The notes: generated by a model from the letters alone, not told the origin. Counted from the first letter of the stretch, positions 40,744 through 50,036 are shown. The stretch is 64,000 nucleotides of DNA from Brachybacterium sp. YJGR34 (GCF_003347015.1 NZ_PNFB01000023.1:1-64000), one strand, 5' to 3'. Numbers and translations: made by a program.

Positions 40744-42042
40744 GTGCGAACGAGAACATCAGGTGCCGACGGACAGGTCAGCCGGCGACGGCTCCTCGCC
40801 GGCGCCGCGGGAGGGATCGGCGCGGGAGCGCTCGCCCTGGCCGGCTGCTCCGGCGGCATCGGCAGCAGCGGCGCAGACCTGCGCTTCTTCATGCAGAAGC
40901 AGGAGGTCATCGGCTACTTCGGTGACCTGCTGACGCAGTTCGAGAGCGCGCACCCGGGCCTCTCGGTCGTCCACGACTCCACCACCGCGATCGCCCCGCA
41001 GTTCGTGCGCGAGGACCCGGCCGATGTCGGCTGCTTCAACACCAACCTCGAGCTGGCCCGGTACATCGAGCGCGGCGTGCTGCGCGACCTGTCCGATCTG
41101 CCCTCGGCCGGTCGGATCCGCGACAGCATCGGCGAGCTGGCCACCCAGTACGCCGACTACCCCGGCCGCACCAGCGTCCTGCCGTACTCGCTGGCTGCGG
41201 CGGGAGTCATCTACAACCGGACGATCTTCTCCGAGCACGATCTCCCCGTCCCGGAGACCTGGGACGAGTTCGTCGACGTGTGCACGGAGCTGCAGGACGC
41301 CGGGGTGACCCCGATCTACGCGACCGACCGTGACACGTGGACCCTGTGGCAGGGACTGTTCGACTACTCCGTGGGCAGCCTCGTCGACCCCGCCGCCTTC
41401 TTCGCGAAGATGACCGAGATCGGCGAGGACGTGGGACCGGACTCGGAGGTCTCCTTCGAGAAGGACTTCGCCGTGCCGATGGAGCGCGCGAAGACGATCT
41501 CCTCGTTCTTCAACCCCGACCACGCCACCCGTTCCTACGCCGACGGCAACCTCGCCTTCGGCAAGGGCGAGGCGGCGATGTATCTGCAGGGTCCCTGGGC
41601 TCTGAGCCAGATCGCCCTGATCGACGACAGCCTCGACATCGGCACCTTCGCCCTGCCGGTGACCGATGACCCGGCCGACCGGCAGGCGCGCGTGAACGTG
41701 GACCTGGGGCTGTGGATCCCGGAGCAGGCGAGCGATGTCGACGGCGCTCGCGAGCTCGTCGAGTTCCTCATGCAGCCCGAGATCATCAACGCCTACAACC
41801 GCGACAACCTCACCTACGCCACGACGACGGGCGCTCCGCCGCAGACCGACGAGCGTCTCGAGGGGCTGCAGACCTACATCGACGAGGCGGCCTTCTACCA
41901 GGGGGCCGGCACCTTCGTGCCGACCTCCATCCCGCTGGGCAACTACCTGCAGTCCGCGATCCGCAGCGGGGACTTCACGACGATGCTGCGCCAGCTCGAT
42001 GCCGACTGGCGCCGCGTGTCCGTCCGGGACGCGACCGTCTGA
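40744..42042 (+). CDS. CUT1 sugar-binding lipoprotein
   Basis: 432 residues. GTG start with AGGAGG seven bases upstream, chosen over in-frame GTG/ATG codons at 40717-40723. A Tat-type lipoprotein signal (SRRRLLAGAAGGIGAGALAL, lipidated Cys at 35) is followed by a type II extracellular solute-binding fold (SBP_bac_1): LLTQFESAHPGLSVVHDS, SLAAAGVIYNRTIFSEHDLP, PETWDEFVDVCTELQDAGVTP and GEAAMYLQGPWALSQI. Captures an oligosaccharide or sugar for the two permeases that follow. No ATPase gene is in the cluster, so a shared MsiK/UgpC-type ATPase is presumed. Confidence 0.9.
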   Translation: MRTRTSGADGQVSRRRLLAGAAGGIGAGALALAGCSGGIGSSGADLRFFMQKQEVIGYFGDLLTQFESAHPGLSVVHDSTTAIAPQFVREDPADVGCFNTNLELARYIERGVLRDLSDLPSAGRIRDSIGELATQYADYPGRTSVLPYSLAAAGVIYNRTIFSEHDLPVPETWDEFVDVCTELQDAGVTPIYATDRDTWTLWQGLFDYSVGSLVDPAAFFAKMTEIGEDVGPDSEVSFEKDFAVPMERAKTISSFFNPDHATRSYADGNLAFGKGEAAMYLQGPWALSQIALIDDSLDIGTFALPVTDDPADRQARVNVDLGLWIPEQASDVDGARELVEFLMQPEIINAYNRDNLTYATTTGAPPQTDERLEGLQTYIDEAAFYQGAGTFVPTSIPLGNYLQSAIRSGDFTTMLRQLDADWRRVSVRDATV

Positions 42043-42074
42043 GCGCGATGGCACCCCTCGAACCAGGAGCGAGC

Positions 42075-43052
42075 ATGACCAGCACCGACATCTCAGCACC
42101 CAGCCCGGAGCGCACACCGCCGACGACGCGCTCCGACGACTCGCCGGCACGGGGCAGGCGCACCGGCGGCCGTGCCCGGCGCAGCCGCGGACCGCGCACC
42201 GACCTGATCCACTACCTCTTCCTCGTGCCCGCCCTGCTGGCCTTCACCGGCTTCGTCGTGGTCCCGGCGGCGCAGGGCATCTTCTACAGCTTCACCGACT
42301 TCGTCGGCTTCGGAGAATGGAAGATGCTGGGTCTGGCGAACTACCGGACCCTGTTCTCCGACCCCTCGATCCTCAGCTCCTACTCCTTCACCCTCGCCTT
42401 CGCGGTGGTGACGGTGATCCTCACCCAGACCATCGCGCTGGCCCTGGCGATCGCCCTGACCAAGCGCGTGCGGTTCGTCTCCGGGCTGCGCACGATCTTC
42501 GTGATCCCGATGGTGGTCTCCGGCATCGTCGTCGCCTACGTGTTCAACTACCTGTTCTCCAACACGATCCCGGCCCTCGCGACCGCCCTCGGCATCGGCC
42601 CGCTGGAGGAGAGCATCCTGGGCAACCCCGACCTCGCATGGCTCTCGATCGTCATCGTCACCTCGTGGCAGACCGTCCCGGGCGCCCTGCTGATCTACAC
42701 CGCCGGGCTCACGTCCATCCCGGACGAGCTCTACGAGGCCAGCTCCCTGGACGGCGCCTCCGCCTGGAAGCAGCTGCGGGCGATCACCCTGCCTTTGATC
42801 AGCGGATTCGTGCTCATCAACACGATCCTCGGGGTGAAGGGCTACCTGGGGGCCTATGACGTCATCGTCGGCCTGACCGGCGGCGGTCCCGGCACCTCCA
42901 CGCGAAGCGTCGCCATGAGCATCTTCTCCGGCTTCACCGGCGGGGAGTACGCCTATCAGATGGCCAACGCGACGGTCTTCTTCGTCATCACGGTCCTCAT
43001 CTCCGTCGTGCAGCTGCTCGTTGTGCGAGGAAGGAACCTCACTCTCGCATGA
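42075..43052 (+). CDS. CUT1 sugar ABC permease, MalF type
   Basis: 325 residues: about 38 Arg/Ser/Pro-rich cytoplasmic residues, then six membrane helices. Family marks: YLFLVPALLAFTGFVVVPAA, YSFTDFVGFGEWKMLGLANY and the EAA loop YEASSLDGASAWKQLRAITLPL that docks on the ATPase. AGGAGC before the ATG; the stop overlaps the next start by four bases. Confidence 0.91.
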   Translation: MTSTDISAPSPERTPPTTRSDDSPARGRRTGGRARRSRGPRTDLIHYLFLVPALLAFTGFVVVPAAQGIFYSFTDFVGFGEWKMLGLANYRTLFSDPSILSSYSFTLAFAVVTVILTQTIALALAIALTKRVRFVSGLRTIFVIPMVVSGIVVAYVFNYLFSNTIPALATALGIGPLEESILGNPDLAWLSIVIVTSWQTVPGALLIYTAGLTSIPDELYEASSLDGASAWKQLRAITLPLISGFVLINTILGVKGYLGAYDVIVGLTGGGPGTSTRSVAMSIFSGFTGGEYAYQMANATVFFVITVLISVVQLLVVRGRNLTLA

Positions 43053-43990
43053 GCACCCTCGACACCGCCCCCTCCGACACCGCCCCCACGGACACGGCCC
43101 GGACGGGCGCCTCCCCGGCCGGCGCCGCGCCCACCGGCTCCGACCGCACCGGGGCCCTGCGGCACCGTGGCGGCCGCGTGAACTGGCCGCTGACGATCCT
43201 GCTGGCGATCGCCGCGCTGACCGTGATCATCCCGCTGTACGTCACCGTGATGATGTCGCTGAAGACGCCCTCGCAGTCGGCCGACGGCAATGCTCTCTCG
43301 CTGCCGGACCCCTTCGATCCCTCCGGCTTCGCCGAGGCCTGGGAGCTGACCCGCTTCCCGGTCGCCTTCGGGGTCTCCGTCCTCGTCTGCCTGGTGACGG
43401 TGACGCTGACGCTGCTCCTGAGCTCCCTGGCGTCCTACACGATCGTGCGCAACTGGCATCGACGGTTCTTCCGCTGGTCGTTCGTCTATCTGCTGGCGGC
43501 GATGTTCCTGCCTTTCCCTGTGGTGGCGCTGCCGCAGATCAAGCTCACCGCTCAGCTGGGGCTGGACAATCCCGTCGGGGTGGCGATCCTCCACGCGATG
43601 TTCCAGCTGTCCTTCAGCGTGCTGCTGTACTCCGCCTACCTGCGCTCGATCCCGGCCGAGCTGGAGGAGAGCGCCCGGATCGACGGGGCATCGACCTGGC
43701 AGATCTTCTGGCGGATCATCCTGCCGCTGCTGGGGCCGATGAACGCGACCGTCGGCATCTTTGCGTTCCTGGCCTCCTGGAACGACTTCATGCTGGCCTC
43801 CCTGATCACCTCGGATCCCCTGCTGCAGACCCTGCCGGTGGTTCAGAACATCTTCCAGAGCGATTTCGGGACCAACTACAACGTGGCCTTCGCGTCGTAC
43901 CTGATGGCGATGGCGCCGACCGTGATCGTGTACCTCATCGCGCAGCGCTGGGTGATCAGCGGGATCACCCAGGGCGCGGTGAAGTCCTGA
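43049..43990 (+). CDS. CUT1 sugar ABC permease, MalG type
   Basis: 313 residues, six helices after a Thr/Asp/Ala-rich N-terminal stretch with repeated TDTA-like units. VTVMMSLKTPSQSADGN and the EAA loop LEESARIDGASTWQIFWRIILPL are typical. Pairs with the preceding MalF-type protein to form the channel; translationally coupled through the ATGA overlap. Confidence 0.91.
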   Translation: MSTLDTAPSDTAPTDTARTGASPAGAAPTGSDRTGALRHRGGRVNWPLTILLAIAALTVIIPLYVTVMMSLKTPSQSADGNALSLPDPFDPSGFAEAWELTRFPVAFGVSVLVCLVTVTLTLLLSSLASYTIVRNWHRRFFRWSFVYLLAAMFLPFPVVALPQIKLTAQLGLDNPVGVAILHAMFQLSFSVLLYSAYLRSIPAELEESARIDGASTWQIFWRIILPLLGPMNATVGIFAFLASWNDFMLASLITSDPLLQTLPVVQNIFQSDFGTNYNVAFASYLMAMAPTVIVYLIAQRWVISGITQGAVKS

Positions 43991-44008
43991 CCCGCGGCGC
44001 GCCGCGGG
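43991..44008. terminator. Perfect 18-bp palindrome between convergent genes
   Basis: CCCGCGGCGCGCCGCGGG begins at the base after the permease stop and faces the convergent LacI gene. Probably a bidirectional transcript end; no T-run. Confidence 0.5.
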
Positions 44009-44072
44009 CGGGCCGGGACCGGACCGCCATCCGGCCGCTGCTGCCGGAGGGTCGGCGGCCCGCCGCGCCGGA

Positions 44073-45119
44073 TCAGCCGACGGCGCGCTGGTCCGCGTCC
44101 ACCGTCCCGTCGGCGTAGGGGGCGCTCTCGCCGACCAGCAGCCGGTGTCCGACGGTCAGATGGCGGCCGGGCCCGTCGTGCCCCTCGATCCTCCCGAGCA
44201 GCATCTCCAGAGCGCTCTCGGCGAGGGCCACGGTGTCCGGCGCCACCGAGGTCAGGCTCGGCACCAGGCTCGCCGCCAGGCCGATCGCATCCCAGCCGAT
44301 CACCGCGATGTCATCGGGCGCGTGCAGTCCCCGCAGGTGCATCGCCCGCAGCGCACCGAGGGCCGCGAGGTCGTCGCGGCACAGCAGCGCATCGACCTCG
44401 AGACCGCGGTCCAGGGCCGCGCCGACCGCCACCACCGCTCCCCGGTCGTCCCCGACCTCGCGCGGGACCAACAGGGAGTCCTCGACAGGCAGGCCGGCCT
44501 CGCGCAAGCCGTTGCGGTACCCCTCCAGGCGCAGCGCCGAGGGCCGGGAGAGCTCGCCGATCTCGTGTCCCGCGAAGCCGATGCGCCGGCGGCCGAGGGC
44601 GACGAGATGGGCCACGGCCTCCTCGGCCGCGAGCACGTTGTCGATCGCGATCTGGTCCGCACGGGCGGACCGATCGCCTTCGCCGAGGTAGACGACCGGG
44701 GAGTCCCCGCGCAGCTCGTCGATCCGGGCCGGGGTGAGGTCCTGGGGGTGGACGATCACACCGTCGACCATCCCTGCCGCCCGTCCCCGCACCGCGGAGC
44801 GCTCGCCGTCGGCGGTCCCCGCGGTCTCCTCGAGCAGCAGCTGGTAGCCGCGCGCCGCGCAGACGCGGGAGAGGACGTGGGCGAGCTCGGCGAAGTAGGG
44901 ACGGCGCAGATCGGCGAAGGCGAAGGCCAGCATGGTGGAGCGTCCGGTCGCCAGACTGCGGCCCAGGACGTTGGGGCGGTAGCCCAGAGCATCGAGCGAG
45001 GCCTGCACGCGCGTGCGCATGGCATCGCTGACGTGCACGTAGCCGCGCACGACGTTGGAGACCGTCTTCATCGAGACGCCCGCGTGATCGGCGACGTCCT
45101 GCAGGGTGACCCGACTCAT
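44073..45119 (-). CDS. LacI-family transcriptional regulator
   Basis: 348 residues. The N-terminal helix-turn-helix VTLQDVADHAGVSMKTVSNV and hinge are canonical, followed by a type I periplasmic-binding-like effector domain with LGRSLATGRSTMLAFAFADL, RIGFAGHEIGELSRPSALRL, DALLCRDDLAALGALRAMH and DIAVIGWDAIGLAASLVPSLTSV. The start is the ATG giving MSRVTLQ. Convergent with the CUT1 operon, which it probably represses through the AGCGCT-centred site at 40579. Confidence 0.93.
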   Translation of the reverse strand: MSRVTLQDVADHAGVSMKTVSNVVRGYVHVSDAMRTRVQASLDALGYRPNVLGRSLATGRSTMLAFAFADLRRPYFAELAHVLSRVCAARGYQLLLEETAGTADGERSAVRGRAAGMVDGVIVHPQDLTPARIDELRGDSPVVYLGEGDRSARADQIAIDNVLAAEEAVAHLVALGRRRIGFAGHEIGELSRPSALRLEGYRNGLREAGLPVEDSLLVPREVGDDRGAVVAVGAALDRGLEVDALLCRDDLAALGALRAMHLRGLHAPDDIAVIGWDAIGLAASLVPSLTSVAPDTVALAESALEMLLGRIEGHDGPGRHLTVGHRLLVGESAPYADGTVDADQRAVG

Positions 45120-45179
45120 CGGACTACGGTACCCGGCGGCGAGATCCTCGATCGGCGGAGCCGTGTCCACCGCCCGTGC

Positions 45180-45671
45180 TCAGCGGTGCGGGTGCGCCTG
45201 CAGGTCCACCTCGGCCTCGCCGCGCAGCACGGCCAGGGCGCGCCGGGCCCGGGCCCCGCCCCACGAGGAGAGGATGTCGGCCTCGGCCTCGGGGATCAGC
45301 GCCCAGTCGTCCAGCTCGGCGACCTGCGGGACGATCCTCGCCACGAGCTCCGCGCGAGGGATCACGCCGGCATCGAACACGAAGTGCACGCCCATCGGGG
45401 CGCTGCGCACCGCGGAGGAGGGCAGCCAGTCCACCGCCAGCAGGCGCCCCACCTCGAGGTCCAGGCCCAGCTCCTCGCTGACCTCCCGCTGGGCGCACCG
45501 GCGGGGGTCCTCCCCGGGGTCGACCCCGCCGCCGGGCAGCAGCCAGTGGTCTCGATAGTTCGGCTTCTCCACCACGAAGCGGTCGTCCTCGTCCCGCAGG
45601 ATCACCGCACCGGAGGTGATCACCGTGGGCAGGGAGGCGAAGTAGGCGGGGTCGGGGAGCAGGCGCGGCAT
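45180..45671 (-). CDS. Nudix hydrolase
   Basis: 163 residues. A complete Nudix box GX5EX7REUXEEXGU at about 48-70 (GGVDPGED...AQREVSEELGLD) binds the catalytic Mg2+. The N-terminal AYFASLPTVITSGAVILRDED and C-terminal SSWGGARARRALAVLRG flank it. The substrate (NTP, NDP-sugar or similar) cannot be deduced. It starts 12 bases after the PxpBC stop, so it may ride on that transcript, though a CACGAT six bases before the ATG could be its own -10. Confidence 0.9.
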   Translation of the reverse strand: MPRLLPDPAYFASLPTVITSGAVILRDEDDRFVVEKPNYRDHWLLPGGGVDPGEDPRRCAQREVSEELGLDLEVGRLLAVDWLPSSAVRSAPMGVHFVFDAGVIPRAELVARIVPQVAELDDWALIPEAEADILSSWGGARARRALAVLRGEAEVDLQAHPHR

Positions 45672-45683
45672 GGGCTCATCGTG

Positions 45684-47396
45684 TCACTCCGCCGGGGCGA
45701 AGCGCACGGCGGTTCCCGGAGCCGCCTGTCCCAGCAGGTCCAGCCCCGCACGGGGGACGACGGCGATCACGGGGTACCCGCCGGTGGTGGGATGGTCGGG
45801 ACCGAAGACGACGGGCAGTCCCGAGGGCGGCACCTGGATCGCGCCGGGGAGCATCGCCTCGCTGGGCAGCGAGGCGGCGCCGATCGGCACGCTCAGCGCC
45901 TCGCCGTCCAGGCGCACGCCCACCCGGTCGGAGTCCGGGCGCACGGTCCAGGTCCTCGCCAGCAGCGCCTCCAGCGCCGGGGCGCCCAGCAGTGCGTCCC
46001 GCGGTCCGGGATGCACGGGGACGCGCAGCGCCGCCGCGGTCGGCGCGCCGCCCCCGGCCGACGGCGCGGGCTCCTCCGGGGACGGCTCCTGCGCCGTGGT
46101 CGCAGCGGGTGGGACCGCGTCGAGCCCCTGCTCCGCGCCGGCCAGGAGCACGTCCCCGGGCCCCAGCGGCGACGGGCCGAGGCCCGAGAGGGTGTCGTGG
46201 GACATCGCGCCGAGGACCGGTCCCTCGGCCGGTGCCCCGCCGGCGGGGTGCACGGCCCCGATGCCGCCGCGGACGGCGAGCACGAGCCGCAGCCCGTCGG
46301 AGGCCGGTCCCAGCTCGAGCCGGTCCCCGGGGTCCAGCGCGATCGCCCGTTCCCGGCCCGAGCCGGCGAGGTGCTCCAGGTCGCCGCTCTCCTCGTCCCG
46401 GCGATGCACGGTCAGCGGCGCCCTCGCCCCGGAGACGGCCACGACGGCGGGTGCGAGCGCCTCGAGCACCAGCGGCCCCACGAGCGTCTCGAGCACCGCG
46501 GCGCCGGAGGGATTGCCGAGGGCGAGGTTCGCGCGCACCATCGCGCCGCGGTCGAAGACCCCGGAACCGCTCACGCCGATCGCCGCGCGCCCCGGGCGGC
46601 CGGCGTCCTCGAGGAGGGTCAGCGGGCCGGGGGCGCGGACCTCGAGCACGGGGGTCCCACCGGGGGCGAGGGCGGGACCGCCGCGCCGCCGGCCCCGCAG
46701 GGCGGCACCCCGCGCGGCGCGCGCGATCGGGGAGGCGGTGCGCGCGGTCGGCCGCTGCGGGGCGAAGCGGACGCGGGTGCCGGGCGTGAGCAGCGCGGGC
46801 GGCTCCCGGTCCGGAGCGAACAGCTCGGCGTCGCTGCGGCCGATGAGCTGCCAGCCGCCGGGGGAGGAGCGAGGGTAGATCCCGCAGTAGCGGGAGGCGA
46901 GGCCCACGGCACCGGCCGGCACGGCGGGGCGCGGCTCCGCGCGTCGCGGCACCTCCCCGGGGGCGTCGGCGGGATCCTCCGGCACCAGATACGCGAAGCC
47001 CGGCGCGAAGCCGCCGAAGGCCGCGATCCAGGTCGTCGAGGAGTGCGCGTCGATCAGGGACTGCGTGCTCCTCCCGAGCAGCGCGGCGAGCTCCTCGAGG
47101 TCCTCGCCGTCGTAGACGACCTCGAGCGTGCGCTCGGCGGCCTCCCCCTCCGTCGCGGGGGCGGCGGGCAGCGTGGTCAGCAGGTCCGCGAGGGCGGCGC
47201 GGTCCCCGGCGGTCGTCCCGGTCAGCAGCAGCGTGCGCTCGGCCGGGACCAGGTCCCGCAGACCGGCGGGGGCGAGGGCCTCCACGGCGGCCGCGGCGGC
47301 CAGCACCGCTGCGGTGTCCTCGTACTCGGCCAGCAGGGCGTGCTCCCCGGCGCGATGCACGGCCCGCGGCGGCGGGAGGGTCCGCGGAGGGCTCAC
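45684..47396 (-). CDS. pxpBC: 5-oxoprolinase subunits B and C fused (PxpBC, KipI-KipA)
   Basis: 570 residues. The N-terminal PxpB/KipI half (about 1-215) has LIDAHSSTTWIAAFGGFAPG, GFAYLVPEDP and YPRSSPGGWQLIGRSD. The PxpC/KipA half (about 245-570) has VRAPGPLTLLEDAGRPGR, GVSGSGVFDRGAMVRANLAL, GPVLGAMSHDTLSGLG and the C-terminal PVVFGPDHPTTGGYPVIAVV. With PxpA it forms the ATP-dependent 5-oxoprolinase that turns pyroglutamate into glutamate. In most bacteria B and C are separate; here one chain carries both, joined by an Ala/Arg-rich linker. GTG start overlaps the PxpA stop by four bases. Confidence 0.9.
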   Translation of the reverse strand: MSPPRTLPPPRAVHRAGEHALLAEYEDTAAVLAAAAAVEALAPAGLRDLVPAERTLLLTGTTAGDRAALADLLTTLPAAPATEGEAAERTLEVVYDGEDLEELAALLGRSTQSLIDAHSSTTWIAAFGGFAPGFAYLVPEDPADAPGEVPRRAEPRPAVPAGAVGLASRYCGIYPRSSPGGWQLIGRSDAELFAPDREPPALLTPGTRVRFAPQRPTARTASPIARAARGAALRGRRRGGPALAPGGTPVLEVRAPGPLTLLEDAGRPGRAAIGVSGSGVFDRGAMVRANLALGNPSGAAVLETLVGPLVLEALAPAVVAVSGARAPLTVHRRDEESGDLEHLAGSGRERAIALDPGDRLELGPASDGLRLVLAVRGGIGAVHPAGGAPAEGPVLGAMSHDTLSGLGPSPLGPGDVLLAGAEQGLDAVPPAATTAQEPSPEEPAPSAGGGAPTAAALRVPVHPGPRDALLGAPALEALLARTWTVRPDSDRVGVRLDGEALSVPIGAASLPSEAMLPGAIQVPPSGLPVVFGPDHPTTGGYPVIAVVPRAGLDLLGQAAPGTAVRFAPAE

Positions 47397-48163
47397 AGCG
47401 CCGCCTCGAGCTGCACGCCCTCGTCCAGGAGCCGTGCCCGCACCGCACGGGCCAGGGCGATCGCCCCGGGGGTGTCGCCGTGCAGGCACAGGGTGCGGAC
47501 GTCCAGGGGCACCCAGGTCCCGTCGGCGGTCCGTGCCCCGCGCTCGGTCGCGATCGATGTGGCCTGCGCGGCCACCGCCACCGGATCGGTGAGCACCGCG
47601 CCGGGCTCGTGGCGCGGGGCGAGGGTGCCGTCGGCGCGGTAGGCGCGGTCGGCGAAGCCCTCGAGGACCACCTCGATCCCGGCCGCGCGGGCGAGGTCGA
47701 CGACGGCCGCGCCGGGCGCCGCGACCAGGGGCAGCCGCCCGCCGAGCTCCTGCAGCGCCTGCACCACCGCCTCGGCCTGACCGGTGTGGTGGGCCAGGGC
47801 GGAGTACAGGGCACCGTGCGGCTTGATGCCCCGCACCGGTGCCCCCTCGGCGGCCGCGATCGCCTGCAGGCCGCCCACCTGCACGATCACCTGGTCGGTG
47901 AGGTCGTCGGGGGAGATGTCCAGGAAGCGCCGGCCGAATCCCAGCAGATCCGGATAGGCGACGTGCGCGGTGATCGCGACCGAGCGCGCGGCGGCCGCGC
48001 GGGCGGCGGCGCGCATCGTGCCCGGATCCCCGGCGTGCCCGCCGCAGGCTACGTTCGCGGTGGTCACGACCTCGAGCAACGCCTCGTCGTCCCCCATCGT
48101 CCAGGGCCCCAGGCCCTCCCCGAGGTCGGCATTGAGATCGAGCAGCGGCATCTGGGCGGACAT
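47393..48163 (-). CDS. pxpA: 5-oxoprolinase subunit A (LamB/YcsF family)
   Basis: 256 residues. Family motifs: LDLNADLGEGLGPW (near the N-terminus), ANVACGGHAGDPGTMRAAA, HVAYPDLLGFGRRFLDIS, GIKPHGALYSALAHH and VLEGFADRAYRADGTLAPRH. Carries the site that works with PxpBC on 5-oxoproline. The ATG giving MSAQMPLLDLN is preceded by GAAGGAG ten bases away and GAGG adjacent. Lies 70 bases downstream of the sirtuin on the same strand. Confidence 0.94.
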   Translation of the reverse strand: MSAQMPLLDLNADLGEGLGPWTMGDDEALLEVVTTANVACGGHAGDPGTMRAAARAAAARSVAITAHVAYPDLLGFGRRFLDISPDDLTDQVIVQVGGLQAIAAAEGAPVRGIKPHGALYSALAHHTGQAEAVVQALQELGGRLPLVAAPGAAVVDLARAAGIEVVLEGFADRAYRADGTLAPRHEPGAVLTDPVAVAAQATSIATERGARTADGTWVPLDVRTLCLHGDTPGAIALARAVRARLLDEGVQLEAAL

Positions 48164-48233
48164 CCTCGGTCGACTCCTTCGCATGGGCGGCGCACGTGCC
48201 CCCATTGTCCGCCCCGGCCGCTCCGGCGGGGCC

Positions 48234-49259
48234 CTAGCGTGCCGCGACGGCCCCGGTCGCGTCCGCCCAGGACGCCAGCACGTCCTCGAGCCGGCCGTGG
48301 AGGCGGAGCGTCGCGGCCGGGTCCGCGCGCGTGGGGCCGTCGTTGAGGATGACCACGTCCTGCCCCGCCCGGCCCGCGGCCCGTACGAAGCGCAGTCCCG
48401 ACTGCACGGTCAGGCTCGAGCCCAGCACCAGCAGCGCCTCGGCCGCCGCGAGCGCCGCGAAGGCCGCGGAGACCGTCTCCCGCCGTGCCGACTCCCCGAA
48501 GAACACCACGTCCGGTTTGAGGATCCCGCCGCACAGCGCGCAGGGCGGGTAGCGGAACGAGCTGGTGCGGTCCACCTCGGCGTCCCCGTCGGGCGCCTGC
48601 GCGGCATCGGCGGCCAGCTGCGGCAGGCGGGCGGCGAGCTCGGGATTCATCATCAGCAGCCGCGCGTGGAGAGCGGCGCGGGAGGAGAGGGCGTCGCACT
48701 GCTGACAGCGCACCCGGTCGAGCCGGCCGTGCAGGTCGATCACGGGGTCCGAGCCCGCGGCGGCGTGCAGGGCGTCGACGTTCTGGGTGATCACGGCGGT
48801 CACCGGGAAGGCGGCGGGATCGAGCGCGGCGAGCAGACGGTGGGCGCGGCCGGGACGCGCCCGGCCGAACTGCTCCCAGCCCACCGTGGAGCGCGCCCAG
48901 TAGCGGCGCCGGGCCAGGTCGTGGCCCATGAACTCCTGGTAGGTCATGGGGGAGCGGGGCACCGCGTCGCGGCCGCGGTAGTCCGGGAGGCCGGAGCCGG
49001 TGGACATGCCGGCGCCGGTGAGCACGGCGACCGGCCGGTCGCGCAGCAGCTCGAGCGCCGCGGTGACCTCGCTCGCGGGGCTCCGCCGGCCGTACTCCGC
49101 CCCGACCATCGGCCCCCAGGCCGGCAGCCGCGGGCCGCGGGCGGAGGTCGGGGCGGAGGCGCCCGCGGGGCGGGGCGCGGCGGTCGAGAACCAGCGGCCG
49201 ACGTCGGCGGCGGGGCCGGCGCGCGAGGTCCCGGCGCCGGGCGTCGACGGGCTGCTCAT
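48234..49259 (-). CDS. Sir2-family NAD-dependent deacylase
   Basis: 341 residues. NAD-binding AVLTGAGMSTGSGLPDYRGR (78-97), then ITQNVDALHAAAG, the catalytic His in VIDLHGRLDRVRC, and a Zn site from four cysteines (CQQC and CALC). LVLGSSLTVQSGLRF closes the NAD fold. An Ala/Pro/Arg-rich extension of about 60 residues precedes the domain. It could deacylate proteins; the GxGxSxxSGxPDYRG form is typical of bacterial class II/M-like members. ATG overlaps the DedA stop by four bases; TACGCT six bases upstream could also act as a -10. Confidence 0.9.
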   Translation of the reverse strand: MSSPSTPGAGTSRAGPAADVGRWFSTAAPRPAGASAPTSARGPRLPAWGPMVGAEYGRRSPASEVTAALELLRDRPVAVLTGAGMSTGSGLPDYRGRDAVPRSPMTYQEFMGHDLARRRYWARSTVGWEQFGRARPGRAHRLLAALDPAAFPVTAVITQNVDALHAAAGSDPVIDLHGRLDRVRCQQCDALSSRAALHARLLMMNPELAARLPQLAADAAQAPDGDAEVDRTSSFRYPPCALCGGILKPDVVFFGESARRETVSAAFAALAAAEALLVLGSSLTVQSGLRFVRAAGRAGQDVVILNDGPTRADPAATLRLHGRLEDVLASWADATGAVAAR

Positions 49260-49933
49260 TCCTCGAGCGTAGGCGGTGCGGGGCGCTCGGCGGGGGTGCT
49301 CTCGGTCTCGTCCTCCGCGGCCGGAGCCCGGTCCCGGCGCGACCGCAGGCGCTGGGTGAGGAAACCGGCCGCGGCGAGGATCCCCAGGCCCGCCACGATC
49401 GAGGAGTAGATCCGCACGAAGCCCTCGAGCACCTCGCCGCCGGCCTGCCCGAAGAGATAGCCCGCCACCACGAACAGGGCGTTCCAGATCCCCGATCCCA
49501 GACCTGTGGCCAGGGCGAACAGCCACACGGGCATCTTCTCGATCCCCGCCGGGATCGAGATGAAGGTGCGCACCATCGGCACGAAGCGGGCCAGCGCGAC
49601 GGCGGGGAACCCCCAGCGCTCGAAGAAGCGCATGGCCACGTCGACGTCATGCTCCTCGAGCAGCGGCAGCCGCCGGATCAGGGCGGTGGTGCGGCGCCGT
49701 CCCAGGGCGCGGCCGACGGCGTAGACCCCGAGTCCCCCGAGCACCGAGCCCAGCGTGGTCCACGCGATCGGCACCAGCACGCTCTGGCCGTTGGCGGCGG
49801 CGGTGACCCCGGCGAAGGGCAGCAGGATCTCCCCGGGGACCGGCGGGAACAGCGCCTCGGCGGCGATCACGAGCGCGGTGCCGGGGCCGCCCAGGAGCTC
49901 CATGAGGCCGATGGCCCATGCGGTGACGTCCAT
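49256..49933 (-). CDS. DedA/VTT-family membrane protein
   Basis: 225 residues. EALFPPVPGEILLPFAGVTA is the DedA signature (reentrant loop with conserved Glu and Pro), followed by ERWGFPAVALARFVPMVRTF with the essential Arg residues and FIGA-like SIPAGIEKMPVWLFALATG. About five membrane segments, then a charged cytoplasmic tail of 40 residues. DedA proteins are thought to scramble or flip lipids and undecaprenyl phosphate. Probably heads the transcript that continues into the sirtuin. Confidence 0.92.
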   Translation of the reverse strand: MDVTAWAIGLMELLGGPGTALVIAAEALFPPVPGEILLPFAGVTAAANGQSVLVPIAWTTLGSVLGGLGVYAVGRALGRRRTTALIRRLPLLEEHDVDVAMRFFERWGFPAVALARFVPMVRTFISIPAGIEKMPVWLFALATGLGSGIWNALFVVAGYLFGQAGGEVLEGFVRIYSSIVAGLGILAAAGFLTQRLRSRRDRAPAAEDETESTPAERPAPPTLEE

Positions 49934-50036
49934 CCCGACCTCCGTCCGCGCCGCGGGTCCGAGGTCGGCACGCTAGCGGTCCGGGGTGGCCGGGCGTTGA
50001 ACGGCGCGTGGCGCGGCGGGGACCGCCGTCGGTCGC

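Noticed and set aside
44145-47642. A 1165-codon plus-strand open frame across lacI, Nudix and pxpBC
   Set aside because: The product has no recognisable domain and biased composition; the minus-strand genes have clear motifs.
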